NCBI GenBank assembly: GCA_003155135.1 | Contig: PMFN01000047.1 | Location: forward strand, 20,619 to 84,618 | DNA from: Acidimicrobiaceae bacterium | GTDB taxonomy: Bacteria > Actinomycetota > Acidimicrobiia > Acidimicrobiales > RAAP-2 | Direction: 5' to 3' | Length of the DNA stretch: 64,000 bases | Shown: positions 1 through 8,690 of the stretch, piece after piece | How the letters are laid out: each line of letters begins with the position of its first letter | Position numbering within the stretch: the stretch's first letter is position 1 | Program-made: the position numbers and the translations under genes | The notes under the pieces: generated by a model | What the model saw: the letters and a program-made list of their open reading frames with translations, nothing else | What the model was told of the DNA's origin: nothing | Databases searched by the model: none

Positions 1-698
1 GTCAGGGCGCGGACCAGCCCCTCGACCATCTCGGTCGAGATTGGGTCGAGCGCCGAGGTGGGCTCGTCGAGCAGCAGGACCTCGGGGCCGACCGCCAGGG
101 CGCGGGCGAGGCACAGGAGCTGCTGCTGGCCGCCCGAGAGCCGGAACGGGGAGTCGCCGAGCCGGTCTTTTACTGCGTCCCAGAGCCCGACTTCGGTCAG
201 ACGCCGCTCGCAGACGACGTCGAGCTGCTTGCCTTTGGCGATCCGGTGGGCCTTCACCCCGGCGACCACGTTGTCCCGGATCGACATGGGGAAGGGGTTC
301 GGCCGCTGGAAGAGCATGCCGACACGCCGGCGGAGGTCGAGCAGGTTGATGCCCGAATGCCAGATGCTCTCTTTGTCCAAGGTCACGTCACCATCGCGGT
401 GGAACCCCGGGACCCGGTCGTTCATCCGGTTGAGCGTGCGGATGTACGTGGATTTGCCCGAACCGGTCGGGCCGATCAGGGCGGTGATGGTGCCTCGCTT
501 GAACGACATGTCGATGTCGGTGAGGATCTTCTTCTGCTCGAATCGCAGGCAGAGCTTGGTCGAGGCCATGACGTACTCGGGACGGTCGCGGTCGGGGTCG
601 AGAGCGCTCAGGATCGGGTCGATCTCCGAACGGGGCACTGAGGTGTCGGTGGCGACCTTTGGCACCGCCGACACACCTTCTGGCTGGATCTCGCCCAC
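1..698 (-). CDS. pstB: Phosphate ABC transporter ATP-binding protein PstB (3' end cut by window edge)
   Basis: ATPase subunit of the high-affinity phosphate importer PstSCAB, acting at the inner face of the membrane. About 232 residues are visible and the frame is open to base 1, so the C-terminus is missing. Walker A (GPTGSGKS) lies near residues 76-83, the PstB-typical LNRMND follows, the ABC signature LSGGQQQ is near 187 and Walker B with LLLDEPTSALDP near 207. I chose the GTG at 698 because GGGAG precedes it by 5 nt and an in-frame stop lies upstream. This gives about 47 residues before the ABC core; an ATG near 570 is an alternative. No pstA lies directly upstream, so this gene starts its own transcript, with a candidate PHO box about 80 nt upstream. 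Function is confident, the start less so. Confidence 0.9.
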   Translation of the reverse strand, partial: MGEIQPEGVSAVPKVATDTSVPRSEIDPILSALDPDRDRPEYVMASTKLCLRFEQKKILTDIDMSFKRGTITALIGPTGSGKSTYIRTLNRMNDRVPGFHRDGDVTLDKESIWHSGINLLDLRRRVGMLFQRPNPFPMSIRDNVVAGVKAHRIAKGKQLDVVCERRLTEVGLWDAVKDRLGDSPFRLSGGQQQLLCLARALAVGPEVLLLDEPTSALDPISTEMVEGLVRAL

Positions 699-777
699 CG
701 TTCTCCCGCTTCCCGCGCCGCATTGGTCACCGCCGGTGCACCACGCACCAACTCTGCGTCACTGCGAAGGTAGCGAG

Positions 778-810
778 CCGCTGTGAACGACGTCTGAACG
801 GAAGGGGAAC
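778..810 (-). promoter_or_regulatory. Candidate PHO box (three 11-bp direct repeats) upstream of pstB
   Basis: Read on the minus strand there are three consecutive 11-nt units: GTTCCCCTTCC (810-800), GTTCAGACGTC (799-789) and GTTCACAGCGG (788-778). The two inner units fit the actinobacterial PhoP direct-repeat consensus (G-G/T-TCA followed by pyrimidine-rich sequence and G/C) in exact 11-nt phase; the outer unit is weaker. The site lies 80-110 nt upstream of the pstB start, where a PhoR-PhoP phosphate-starvation activator would bind. The repeats are seen; the regulator is inferred. Confidence 0.6.
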
Positions 811-938
811 TAAAGGCAAATCTTTGGTAACTCCTTCGCGTCAGGCACCGCTCGCGTGCCTGACGGCGCTCCCCGCTCGTCCGCCCGCGCATGCGAAAGT
901 GGGACGTGGCAGGGAGCGGGGAACCCGCACGAAAGAGC

Positions 939-1238
939 GTGGTGACGGTCTTCTGCTCGCGCCTCGCCCCCGGTGCCGAGGCCGAGTACGGCCCTCTGGC
1001 CGCGGCCATCGAGGCGCGGGCATCGGCGATGCCGGGGTTCGTGGACTTCAAGTCCTTCAGCGCACCCGATGGGGAGAGGGTCGCCATCGTCACGTTCGCC
1101 ACCTGGGAGGACCATGCCCGCTGGCGTGACGACCCCGTGCACCGCGACGCGCAGCGCCGGGGCATCGAGCGCCTCTACACGAGCTACGCCATCACCGTCA
1201 CCGAGGAGATCGCCACGCGCCGGTTCCCCGGCGGCTGA
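939..1238 (+). CDS. Antibiotic biosynthesis monooxygenase (ABM) family protein
   Basis: Small alpha/beta dimeric ferredoxin-like protein of about 99 residues. It has the ABM family pattern: an N-terminal strand VTVFCSRLAPG, a helix, the MPGFVDFKSFSAPDG segment, the AIVTFATWEDHARWRDDPVHR block and a C-terminal strand. Members are cofactor-less monooxygenases, haem-degrading enzymes or stress-related proteins; the substrate cannot be read here. The GTG at 939 is preferred because GAAAG lies just upstream and the domain begins there; an in-frame ATG at 891 would add 16 residues with no ribosome-binding site. The gene stands alone between pstB and an F420-type oxidoreductase. The family is fairly sure, the role unknown. 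Confidence 0.7.
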   Translation: MVTVFCSRLAPGAEAEYGPLAAAIEARASAMPGFVDFKSFSAPDGERVAIVTFATWEDHARWRDDPVHRDAQRRGIERLYTSYAITVTEEIATRRFPGG

Positions 1239-1287
1239 GGACGCGACGGCGAGGCCTCCCCGAGGGTGCGCAGCTACGCTCTCGCCG

Positions 1288-2214
1288 ATGGACGCACGCA
1301 TCTTCGTCGAGCCCCAACAGGGTGCGCACTACGCTGATCTCCTGGCCGTGGCCCAGCTCACCGAGGAGCTCGGTTACGACGCCTTCTTCCGCTCCGACCA
1401 CTACCTCACGATGAGTGGCGACGGGCTGCCGGGGCCGACCGATGCGTGGATCACCCTCGCCGCCCTGGCACGCGAGACCGAGCGGGTCCGGCTGGGCACG
1501 CTGGTCACCTCGGCCACCTTCCGGCTGCCGGGCCCGCTCGCCATCGCCGTCGCCCAGGTCGACGACATGAGCGGCGGTCGTGTCGAGCTCGGTCTCGGGA
1601 CCGGCTGGTTCGACGGCGAGCACACCGCCTACGGCATCCCCTTCCCCCCGCTGGCGGAGCGTTTCGAGCGCCTGGAGGAGCAGCTCGAGATCCTCACCGG
1701 GCTTTGGGGGACCCCCCTCGGTGAGCACTTCAGCTTCGCCGGCCGCCACTACCGGCTCGACGACAGCCCCGCACTCCCGAAGCCGAGGCAGCAGCCCCGG
1801 CCGCCGATCATCATCGGAGGTGCCGGGCCCAACCGCACGCCGCGTCTCGCCGCCCGGTTCGCCGACGAGTTCAACGTGCCGTTCCACCGGGTGGGCGAGA
1901 CAGGTGCCCAGTTCGACCGGGTGCGCGGCGCCTGTCGCGAGGCCGGCCGTGACCCCGACTCGCTCGTGTACTCGGCCGCCGTCGTCGTCTGCTGCGGCGC
2001 CGACGACGCCGAAGTGGCCCGCCGTGCCGCAGCCATCGGACGTGACCCGGGCGAGCTCAAACGCAACGGGGCGGCGGGGACGCCCGCCGAGGTCCTCGAG
2101 CGCTGCCGGGCCTACGCCGAGGCGGGGGCGGACCGGCTCTACTTCCAGGTACTCGACCTCGCCGATCTCGACCACCTGCGGCTCTTGGCCGACGAGGTGG
2201 TGAGCCAGTTCTGA
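1288..2214 (+). CDS. LLM-class F420-dependent oxidoreductase
   Basis: Predicted luciferase-like TIM-barrel oxidoreductase of 308 residues, the usual length for the single-domain F420 or FMN families of actinobacteria. Family traits: the N-terminal FVEPQQGAHYADLLAVAQ segment, the SDHYLTM loop, TERVRLGTLVTSATFR, then GRVELGLGTGWFDGEH and PPIIIGGAGPNRTPRLAARFADEFN. These are typical of probable F420-dependent enzymes, but cofactor and substrate are inferred. The ATG at 1288 is chosen because a TACGCT -10 hexamer at 1275-1280 sits 7 nt before it and no Shine-Dalgarno is present, as expected for a leaderless mRNA; the open frame upstream continues without a start signal. The next gene follows 52 nt later on the same strand. 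Confidence 0.85.
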   Translation: MDARIFVEPQQGAHYADLLAVAQLTEELGYDAFFRSDHYLTMSGDGLPGPTDAWITLAALARETERVRLGTLVTSATFRLPGPLAIAVAQVDDMSGGRVELGLGTGWFDGEHTAYGIPFPPLAERFERLEEQLEILTGLWGTPLGEHFSFAGRHYRLDDSPALPKPRQQPRPPIIIGGAGPNRTPRLAARFADEFNVPFHRVGETGAQFDRVRGACREAGRDPDSLVYSAAVVVCCGADDAEVARRAAAIGRDPGELKRNGAAGTPAEVLERCRAYAEAGADRLYFQVLDLADLDHLRLLADEVVSQF

Positions 2215-2266
2215 GCGAGGCAGTACCCAGCATCTGGCACCGAAGGTGCCAGGAAGGAGGCACACC

Positions 2267-4012
2267 ATGGTCGACGTCGTGAGCCGGGGGGCCGTGGCCC
2301 CCGTCGGAGCGGTGCAGGCACCCGAGCTCGACACCGAGGCACTCGATCGAGCGGTCGCCGACGTGGCGGCGAACGTCAGCCGCTGGGCGGCCACCGACGC
2401 CCGCCAGCGCGCCCGCCTGCTCGATGCGGTCCTCGTCGACACCCTTGGGGCCGCGGACGCATGGCTCGCCGACGCGTGCGAAGCGAAGGGCTTCGACGTG
2501 GGCTCGCCCGAGTCCGGGGAGGAGCTGTTCTCGGGTGTGGGGACCTTCGTGCGCATGGCGCGCCTGCTGCGTGACTCACTGGACGACATCGCGGCCACCG
2601 GCCGACCGGCGTACCCGGGACCAGTGACCGAGGCGCCCGACGGTCGCCTCGTCGTCGGGGTCTTCCCCTCCTCCCTCTACGACAGGGTCGTCTACCCGGG
2701 CACCACGGCCGAGATCTGGATGCAGCCGGGCGTCGAGCGCGCAGCCCTCGAAGCCGGTCAGGCCGAGGCCTACGTCGACCCCGGCGCCCACCAGGGGGTG
2801 GCGCTCGTCCTCGGGGCGGGCAATGTGGCGTCGCTCGGCCCCCGAGACGTGCTTTCGGAGCTCTTCGTCGAGGGCAAGGTCGTCGTCCTCAAGGCGAACC
2901 CGGTGAACGATTACCTCGTTCCCCACTGGGGGCGTGCCATGCGCGCGCTCGTCGACGCCGGCGTGCTCCGCATCGTGGCCGGGGGCGCCGCGGCCGGTGC
3001 CTACCTGACGAGGCACCCGCAGGTCGACGAGATCCACATCACCGGATCGGACAAGACCTACAACGCCATCGTCTTCGGGACCGGCGACGAGGGCGAGCGC
3101 CGGAGGGCGGCCGGGCAACGCCTGCTCGACAAGCCGGTCACCGCCGAGCTCGGGAACGTCTCGCCGGTCATCGTCGTGCCCGGCGAGTGGAGCCGAGCCG
3201 ACCTCTTGTACCAAGCCGAGAACGTGGCGACCATGCTCGCCAACAACGCCGGGTTCAACTGCCTCTCGATCCGGGTGCTCGTGACCCACGAGGGGTGGCC
3301 CCAGCGGCAGGCGTTCCTCGGTGCGCTCGAGGCCGCCCTCGCTGCCATCCCGACGAGGCGCGCCTATTACCCCGGTGCCGTCCAGCGCGAGCAGGCGTTC
3401 CTCGCTGACCACCCCGACGCCGAACTGCTCGGGAGCCCCGGTGAGGGCGAGCTGCCCTGGACCCTCGTGCGCGACGTCGCCCCGGGTCGGGTCGACGACA
3501 TCTGCTTCAACGTCGAGGCGTTCTGCAGCCTCTTCTCCGAGACCGCACTCGCCGCACCGGACGCGGCGTCCTTCCTCGACGAGGCGGTCAGGTTCTGCAA
3601 CGAGGTGGTCTGGGGGACCCTCTCGGCGACGGTCCTCGTGCATCCCCGCTCGCTGCGCGCCCAGCCGGTGGCCGATTCGCTCGAACGGGCGGTGGCGGAC
3701 CTGCGCTACGGCGGCATCGGCGTCAACGTCTGGCACGCGCTGGTCTTTGCCATCTCGAGCACCACGTGGGGCGCCTATCCGGGCCACCCCGACACGGACA
3801 TCCAGTCGGGGGCCGGGGTGGTGGGCAACGCCGCCATGTTCTCGGGCACCCAGAAGTCAGTGGTGCGCGGCCCCTTCCGCAGCCGGCCCAAGCCGGCGTG
3901 GTTCGCCACGAACACCAACACCTACCCGGTGATGCGCCAGTTGCTCGACTTCGAGGCCAAGCCTCGTCCCTCGGCCCTCGCCAAGCTGCTGGCGGCCAGC
4001 CTGAAGGGCTGA
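2267..4012 (+). CDS. Aldehyde dehydrogenase family protein
   Basis: 581-residue NAD(P)-dependent aldehyde dehydrogenase superfamily member. The nucleotide-binding half includes GVALVLGAGNVASLGPRDV and VVVLKANPVNDY; the general-base glutamate is likely in VTAELGNVSPVIV; the catalytic cysteine in NNAGFNCLSIRVL; and a late conserved FNVEAFCSLFSE segment follows. It is longer than the typical 480-500 residues, mainly through an N-terminal region of about 100 residues. The substrate cannot be deduced. An AGGAAGGAGG ribosome-binding site (2251-2260) fixes the ATG at 2267 over an in-frame ATG at 2246. The 52-nt gap suggests possible co-transcription with the F420-type oxidoreductase. A convergent lipoprotein gene ends 4 nt downstream. 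Confidence 0.85.
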   Translation: MVDVVSRGAVAPVGAVQAPELDTEALDRAVADVAANVSRWAATDARQRARLLDAVLVDTLGAADAWLADACEAKGFDVGSPESGEELFSGVGTFVRMARLLRDSLDDIAATGRPAYPGPVTEAPDGRLVVGVFPSSLYDRVVYPGTTAEIWMQPGVERAALEAGQAEAYVDPGAHQGVALVLGAGNVASLGPRDVLSELFVEGKVVVLKANPVNDYLVPHWGRAMRALVDAGVLRIVAGGAAAGAYLTRHPQVDEIHITGSDKTYNAIVFGTGDEGERRRAAGQRLLDKPVTAELGNVSPVIVVPGEWSRADLLYQAENVATMLANNAGFNCLSIRVLVTHEGWPQRQAFLGALEAALAAIPTRRAYYPGAVQREQAFLADHPDAELLGSPGEGELPWTLVRDVAPGRVDDICFNVEAFCSLFSETALAAPDAASFLDEAVRFCNEVVWGTLSATVLVHPRSLRAQPVADSLERAVADLRYGGIGVNVWHALVFAISSTTWGAYPGHPDTDIQSGAGVVGNAAMFSGTQKSVVRGPFRSRPKPAWFATNTNTYPVMRQLLDFEAKPRPSALAKLLAASLKG

Positions 4013-4016
4013 TTGC

Positions 4017-5228
4017 TCAGCCGGCGGCGTTGCCGTGGGTCTTGGGCGTCGGGAAGGAGAGGCGTGCCAGTTCGTCGCCGCCGACGGCGATGCACAGTCG
4101 TGACGTCGGGCAGTCGAGCGCCGTGAGCCCGACAGGGAGGTAGCGGAGGACCGGGCTGCGCCAGGTCGCGGCGGCGTCGCTCGTGGTCGCCGCGGCGCCG
4201 ACGGGGATGGCCGGCGTACCGGTCATCTTCGTTCCGACCACCGCGCAGTGCGATGTGTCAGGGCACGATGCGGCGAAGGCGTCACCGATGCCCGATGGCG
4301 GTGCCCCCGATGTCCAGGTCTGGCCGGCATCGGCGGTCGTGACCACCGCCGGGGTCCCGACCGTCACGCTCAAGGTCCCCGTCGACGTCGTGCCGACCGC
4401 CAGGCAGTCCTGGGGTGTGGCGCACGAGATGCCATGGAGGAGCCCGACGCCGCTCGGGAGGGCCGGAGCGGTCCAGGCCGCGCCGTCGTCGGTGGTCACC
4501 GCCACCATCCCGGCACCGTGGCCCGGGGAGCTGACGGTGTAGCCGGCCACCAGGCACTCGCCGGCGGCGGGGCAACTGAGCGCACCCGGGGCGGCGAACC
4601 CGGCGGGGAGCGAGCCGGCGACGGTCCAGGCGACGCCGGCGTTGGTCGTCGTGGCAGCGAACCAACCGTTGCCGTTCGTGGCGAGCGCGATGCAGCTGGC
4701 GCTGGTGGTGCACACGACATCGTCGAGGGCGAGGGCGCCGCTCGGCACCGCCACGGCCTGCCAGGAGGCACCGGCGTTGCTCGTGACATAGACCGCACCG
4801 GTCGTTGCGACCGACCCCTGGGCATAGCCGACCGCCAGGCAGAAGGACTGGCCGACGCACGAGACGCCGTCGAGGTCGGTCGTCGCGCTCACCGGGGCGG
4901 CCTGGGGCACCCAGGTCGCGCCGCCGTTGGTGGTCCGCTCGATGGTCAGCGGCGAGGCCGCAAGCGCCACCGGCGTCGCCGCGGTGCCGACCGCCCAGCA
5001 CCGCGTCGCAGTGCTGCAGGACACCGCGGTCAGGCGGGCGCCCGTGGCGGCGATCGGCTGGCCGATGGCCGAGTTGGCCGGCAGGACGGGCAACGTCGTG
5101 GTGGTGGGTCCCCCGCTCGACGCGCCGCTCGAGCAGCCGGCCACCACCGTCGCCGCAGCGACCAGCGCGCCAGCCCGCGAGACGAGCCGCCGGTGTGGGC
5201 GCGAGACGCGCCTGGGCTGGATGCTCAT
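4017..5228 (-). CDS. Secreted lipoprotein with seven Cys-pair beta-propeller repeats
   Basis: 403-residue exported lipoprotein. The N-terminus has basic residues, a hydrophobic stretch and a lipobox (VVAGC, cysteine near residue 32), so signal peptidase II cleavage and membrane anchoring are predicted. The rest holds seven repeats of about 45-55 residues, each built on a C-x5-C followed by AVG or a variant (CSTATRCWAVG, CVGQSFCLAVG, CTTSASCIALA, CPAAGECLVAG, CATPQDCLAVG, CPDTSHCAVVG, CPTSRLCIAVG) and a TTNGGATW-like strand. This matches the BNR/Ycf48-like propeller theme and predicts seven blades, each with a disulphide. Ligand or partner is unknown. ATG 5228 is chosen because the signal peptide follows it; the frame extends upstream to 5282. 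Confidence 0.8.
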   Translation of the reverse strand: MSIQPRRVSRPHRRLVSRAGALVAAATVVAGCSSGASSGGPTTTTLPVLPANSAIGQPIAATGARLTAVSCSTATRCWAVGTAATPVALAASPLTIERTTNGGATWVPQAAPVSATTDLDGVSCVGQSFCLAVGYAQGSVATTGAVYVTSNAGASWQAVAVPSGALALDDVVCTTSASCIALATNGNGWFAATTTNAGVAWTVAGSLPAGFAAPGALSCPAAGECLVAGYTVSSPGHGAGMVAVTTDDGAAWTAPALPSGVGLLHGISCATPQDCLAVGTTSTGTLSVTVGTPAVVTTADAGQTWTSGAPPSGIGDAFAASCPDTSHCAVVGTKMTGTPAIPVGAAATTSDAAATWRSPVLRYLPVGLTALDCPTSRLCIAVGGDELARLSFPTPKTHGNAAG

Positions 5229-5494
5229 CGAGATACCACGGCCGGGCCAGGATACTGGCCCCCTGGCCCGCCCCCGGGGCAATCAGGGGCGTCGCCGGGG
5301 GCGCGACCGACCGGGAGAGGGTCCTCCGGCCAGGGCGACACCCGGTCGAAATCGCCCAGTTGGCGGCCCTCCGGGGCGCCTGTGGGAGCACACCGGCCGG
5401 GCCAGCGCACGCTCCCCAGGTCGCTCGCACCCCGGGATGCGGCGCACGCCGGCGGGGGATGCCGCACCGGCGTCATGGTCGTCTACCCTCGGCC

Positions 5495-6670
5495 GTGGTG
5501 GACGTCGTCGACATTGTGCTCGTGGTGCTGGTGGTCGCGTTCGCCATCCACGGGCTGCGGCTCGGCGCGCTCGTCCAACTGCTCACCTTCGGCGGCTTCG
5601 TGCTCGGGTTCGTGTTGGGCGCACTGCTGGCGGTGGCGGTGGCCTCTGGCATCCACGAGAGCCGGCTGCGGACCCTAGTCACCTTGTTCATCGTCTTCGG
5701 TTCCGCGGTCGTCTTCAGCATTGGTGGCCGGATCCTCGGCAGCTGGAGCAGCGCCACGTTAAAGCGCCACAACCTGGCCCCCATCGACTCGGCTCTCGGT
5801 GTGGCGGTGGCTGCGGTTGCCGTCCTGCTTTCGGCGTGGATGGTGGCGAGCCTGCTCTCGCAGAGCCGGTTCACGTGGATCAGCTCCTCCATCGGCCGCT
5901 CGGACATCTTGAAGACCGTCGACGCCGTCCTGCCGCCGGTGCCCTCGGTCCTCGCCCACCTCCAGTCCCTCCTGGCCAACGAGGGCTTCCCGCCCGTGTT
6001 CGCCCAGTTGTCACCGCCGGTGGTGGGTCCGGTCCCCGCGCCGAGCGAGTCCGACGCGCAGCGCATCGCGGCGACGGCCGCAGCCTCGACGGTCAAGTTG
6101 CGGGGCATGGCGTGCGGCTTCATCCAGGAGGGCACCGGCTTCGCCGTCGGGCACGGGCTGGTTGTGACCAATGCCCACGTGGTGGCCGGCGAGACCGACC
6201 CCGGTGTGGTGGTCGGTCAGACGACCTACCACGCCGTGCCCGTGCTGGTCGACCCCGAGCTCGACGTGGCGGTCCTACGCACGGACGCACCGCTTGGCCC
6301 ACCGCTATCGCTCTCCTCGTCGATGGTCGGGAGGGGCACGGCGGCAGCGGTGATCGGTTACCCCGAGGATGGTCCCGAGAGCATCGCCCCGGCGGGCGTC
6401 GCCGCCAGCCTGGTCGCCCAGGGCCGTGACATCTACAACGAGGGTCTGGTCACGCGCAGCGTCTACGAGATCGACGCCACCGTCTTGCCGGGCAACTCCG
6501 GCGGCCCGCTCGTCGCCCCCGACGGGTCGGTGATCGGGGTGGTGTTCAGCCGTTCGACCATCTCCTCGGACGTCGGGTACGCGTTGGCGTCACCAGCGGT
6601 GCTCGCCCGAGTGCAGAGCGCCGAGACGAGGACCAGCCCGGTGGGCACCGGGGCGTGCACCTCGAGCTGA
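5495..6670 (+). CDS. MarP-like membrane-anchored periplasmic serine protease (CvpA + trypsin-like)
   Basis: 391-residue protein with the architecture of mycobacterial MarP (acid-resistance protease, about 397 residues). Four N-terminal membrane segments of the CvpA/colicin V type (about residues 5-20, 27-50, 60-80, 98-115) are followed by an extracytoplasmic chymotrypsin-like domain. The triad is visible: His in TNAHVVAG (~228), Asp in ELDVAVLR (~257) and Ser in LPGNSGGPL (~335). Two cysteines, in GMACGF and near the C-terminus (GACTSS), match the redox-sensitive disulphide of MarP. The start is GTG 5495, or GTG 5498; a TACCCT hexamer (5484-5489) lies 5 and 8 nt upstream, consistent with a leaderless transcript. 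A role in envelope or acid stress is inferred from the family. Confidence 0.85.
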   Translation: MVDVVDIVLVVLVVAFAIHGLRLGALVQLLTFGGFVLGFVLGALLAVAVASGIHESRLRTLVTLFIVFGSAVVFSIGGRILGSWSSATLKRHNLAPIDSALGVAVAAVAVLLSAWMVASLLSQSRFTWISSSIGRSDILKTVDAVLPPVPSVLAHLQSLLANEGFPPVFAQLSPPVVGPVPAPSESDAQRIAATAAASTVKLRGMACGFIQEGTGFAVGHGLVVTNAHVVAGETDPGVVVGQTTYHAVPVLVDPELDVAVLRTDAPLGPPLSLSSSMVGRGTAAAVIGYPEDGPESIAPAGVAASLVAQGRDIYNEGLVTRSVYEIDATVLPGNSGGPLVAPDGSVIGVVFSRSTISSDVGYALASPAVLARVQSAETRTSPVGTGACTSS

Positions 6671-6709
6671 CCCCGTGCGGGGCTTGCTGAGCCGGTAAGA
6701 ATGGGCGCC

Positions 6710-8665
6710 ATGGCCCTGCCGATCGAGGAGTACGCCATCATCGGCGACCTTTGCACCACAGCCCTTGTCGGGACCGACGGCTCGATCGACTGGCTGTGCC
6801 TCCCGCACTTCGACTCGGGGGCGTGCTTCGCGTCCCTGCTCGGCACCGAGGACAACGGGTTCTGGCGCATCGCGCCGACAGGTGAGGTCACCGCCATGCG
6901 GCGGCGCTACCGGGAGGGCACGCTCGTGCTCGAGACCGAGTTCGAGACGGCCGAGGGCGTCGTGCGGTTGACCGACTGCATGCCCGTACGTGAGGACCAC
7001 CCCCAGGTGGTGCGCGTCATCGAGGGCGTGCGCGGCAAGGTGGCCCTGCGCATGGAGCTGTGCATCCGGTTCGGCTACGGCGACGTGGTGCCGTGGGTGA
7101 CACGCCATGACGGCCTCCTGACGGCCACCGCGGGCCCCGACGCCCTCGCACTTTTCTCGCGGGTCCACACGCACGGTGAGAACATGCGCTCGGTGGCCGA
7201 GCTGACGGTGAGCGAGGGCCAGCAGATCCCCTTCACCCTCACCTGGTTCCAGTCCCATGAGGATCCGCCACGCCCGGTCGACGCCTGGTACGCCATCAGC
7301 ACCACCGAGCAGTGGTGGCTGAACTGGACGGGGGCCTGCAGCTACACGGGCGACACGTACGCGCAAGCGGTCAAGCGCTCGCTCATCACGCTCAAGGCGC
7401 TGACGTACGAGCCGACGGGCGGGATCGTGGCGGCGCCCACCACTTCGCTGCCCGAGACCCTGGGCGGCGGTCGGAACTGGGACTACCGCTATTGCTGGCT
7501 GCGTGACGCCACCCTGACGCTGACCGCCCTCAACCTGGGTGGCTACTACGCCGAGGCCATGGCATGGCGCGACTGGCTGCTGCGGGCCGTCGCCGGCGAC
7601 GTCGCCAAGCTGCAGATCATGTACGGGGCCTCGGGCGAGCGCCGACTCGACGAGTGGGAGGTGGAGTGGCTGGCGGGCTACGAGGGCTCGCACCCCGTGC
7701 GGGTGGGCAACGCGGCCGCCGGGCAGTACCAGCTCGACGTGTACGGCGAGGTCATGTTGGCCCTCTACAGCGCGGCGCGCACCGAGGGCGTCCACTCGCG
7801 CGCCGTCTGGGACCTCCAGGTGGCCCTCATCGACTTCCTCGAGGAGGGCTGGCGGGAGCCCGACGACGGCATCTGGGAGGTCCGGGGCCCCCGTCGGCAC
7901 TTCACACACTCGAAGGTCATGGCCTGGGTGGCCGTCGACGCCGCCATCAAGACCTTGGAGGCGTGGCCCGAGCTCGAGGGCCCCATCGACAAGTGGCGAG
8001 CGCTCCGCAACGAGATCCACGCCCAGGTGTGCGACAAAGGCTGGAGCGAGAAGCAGCAGGCCTTCACCCAGTTCTACGGCTCCGACGAGCTCGACGCCAG
8101 CATCTTGTTCATGCCGAAAGTCGGCTTCTTGCCCCCCGACGACCCGAGGGTGATCTCGACGGTCGAGGCGGTCGAGCGCGAGCTGCTGGTCGACGGCTTC
8201 GTGCTGCGCTATCGCACGACCGACGACGGCGGTGTCGACGGGCTCACCGGTCGGGAAGGAGCCTTCCTCGCCTGCTCCTTCTGGCTGGCGGACTGTCTCC
8301 ACCTCATCGGGCGCACCGACGACGCCCGCGCCCTCTTCGAGCGCCTCCTCGGCCTGCAGAACGACCTGGGCCTCCTCTCCGAGGAATACGACCAGGTTGC
8401 CGACCGCCTGGTCGGCAACTTCCCGCAGGCCTTCTCCCACGTCTGCCTGATCAACACGGCCTGCCTGCTCACCGGCCAGATCACCGCGCCGGGGAGCGAG
8501 GAGGGCAATGTGCTGGGCGACAGCCCTCCAGGCAGCCTGGCCGCCCCGACGGCTCAGTTCCGCCGGCGCCGCCGGCGTGGCGGCCGCCGGCGTGGCGGCC
8601 CCCTGCGGAGCAGGGATCGGGGCACTGACTGGCCCGACAGCGCGCCGGGAGCGACGTCCCCGTGA
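6710..8665 (+). CDS. Glycoside hydrolase family 15 protein (glucoamylase/trehalase-like)
   Basis: 651-residue GH15 protein. An N-terminal beta-sandwich region opens with IEEYAIIGDLCTTALVGTDGSIDWLCLPHFDSGACFA, the family hallmark. The (alpha/alpha)6 barrel contains GGGRNWDYRYCWLRDATLTL and later FTHSKVMAWVAVDAA and GLLSEEYDQ. Mycobacterial members are trehalases and others glucoamylases, so the substrate is not assigned. The ATG at 6710 is favoured over 6701: an AAGAAT hexamer ends 7 nt before 6710. After the catalytic domain there is a tail of about 60 residues rich in Arg and Gly (FRRRRRRGGRRRGG), partly created by a 15-bp direct repeat near 8568-8600. The MDR dehydrogenase gene follows after 25 nt, perhaps as one operon. 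Confidence 0.87.
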   Translation: MALPIEEYAIIGDLCTTALVGTDGSIDWLCLPHFDSGACFASLLGTEDNGFWRIAPTGEVTAMRRRYREGTLVLETEFETAEGVVRLTDCMPVREDHPQVVRVIEGVRGKVALRMELCIRFGYGDVVPWVTRHDGLLTATAGPDALALFSRVHTHGENMRSVAELTVSEGQQIPFTLTWFQSHEDPPRPVDAWYAISTTEQWWLNWTGACSYTGDTYAQAVKRSLITLKALTYEPTGGIVAAPTTSLPETLGGGRNWDYRYCWLRDATLTLTALNLGGYYAEAMAWRDWLLRAVAGDVAKLQIMYGASGERRLDEWEVEWLAGYEGSHPVRVGNAAAGQYQLDVYGEVMLALYSAARTEGVHSRAVWDLQVALIDFLEEGWREPDDGIWEVRGPRRHFTHSKVMAWVAVDAAIKTLEAWPELEGPIDKWRALRNEIHAQVCDKGWSEKQQAFTQFYGSDELDASILFMPKVGFLPPDDPRVISTVEAVERELLVDGFVLRYRTTDDGGVDGLTGREGAFLACSFWLADCLHLIGRTDDARALFERLLGLQNDLGLLSEEYDQVADRLVGNFPQAFSHVCLINTACLLTGQITAPGSEEGNVLGDSPPGSLAAPTAQFRRRRRRGGRRRGGPLRSRDRGTDWPDSAPGATSP

Positions 8666-8690
8666 GCGCCCGACAGAGGGGGAGGCCACG

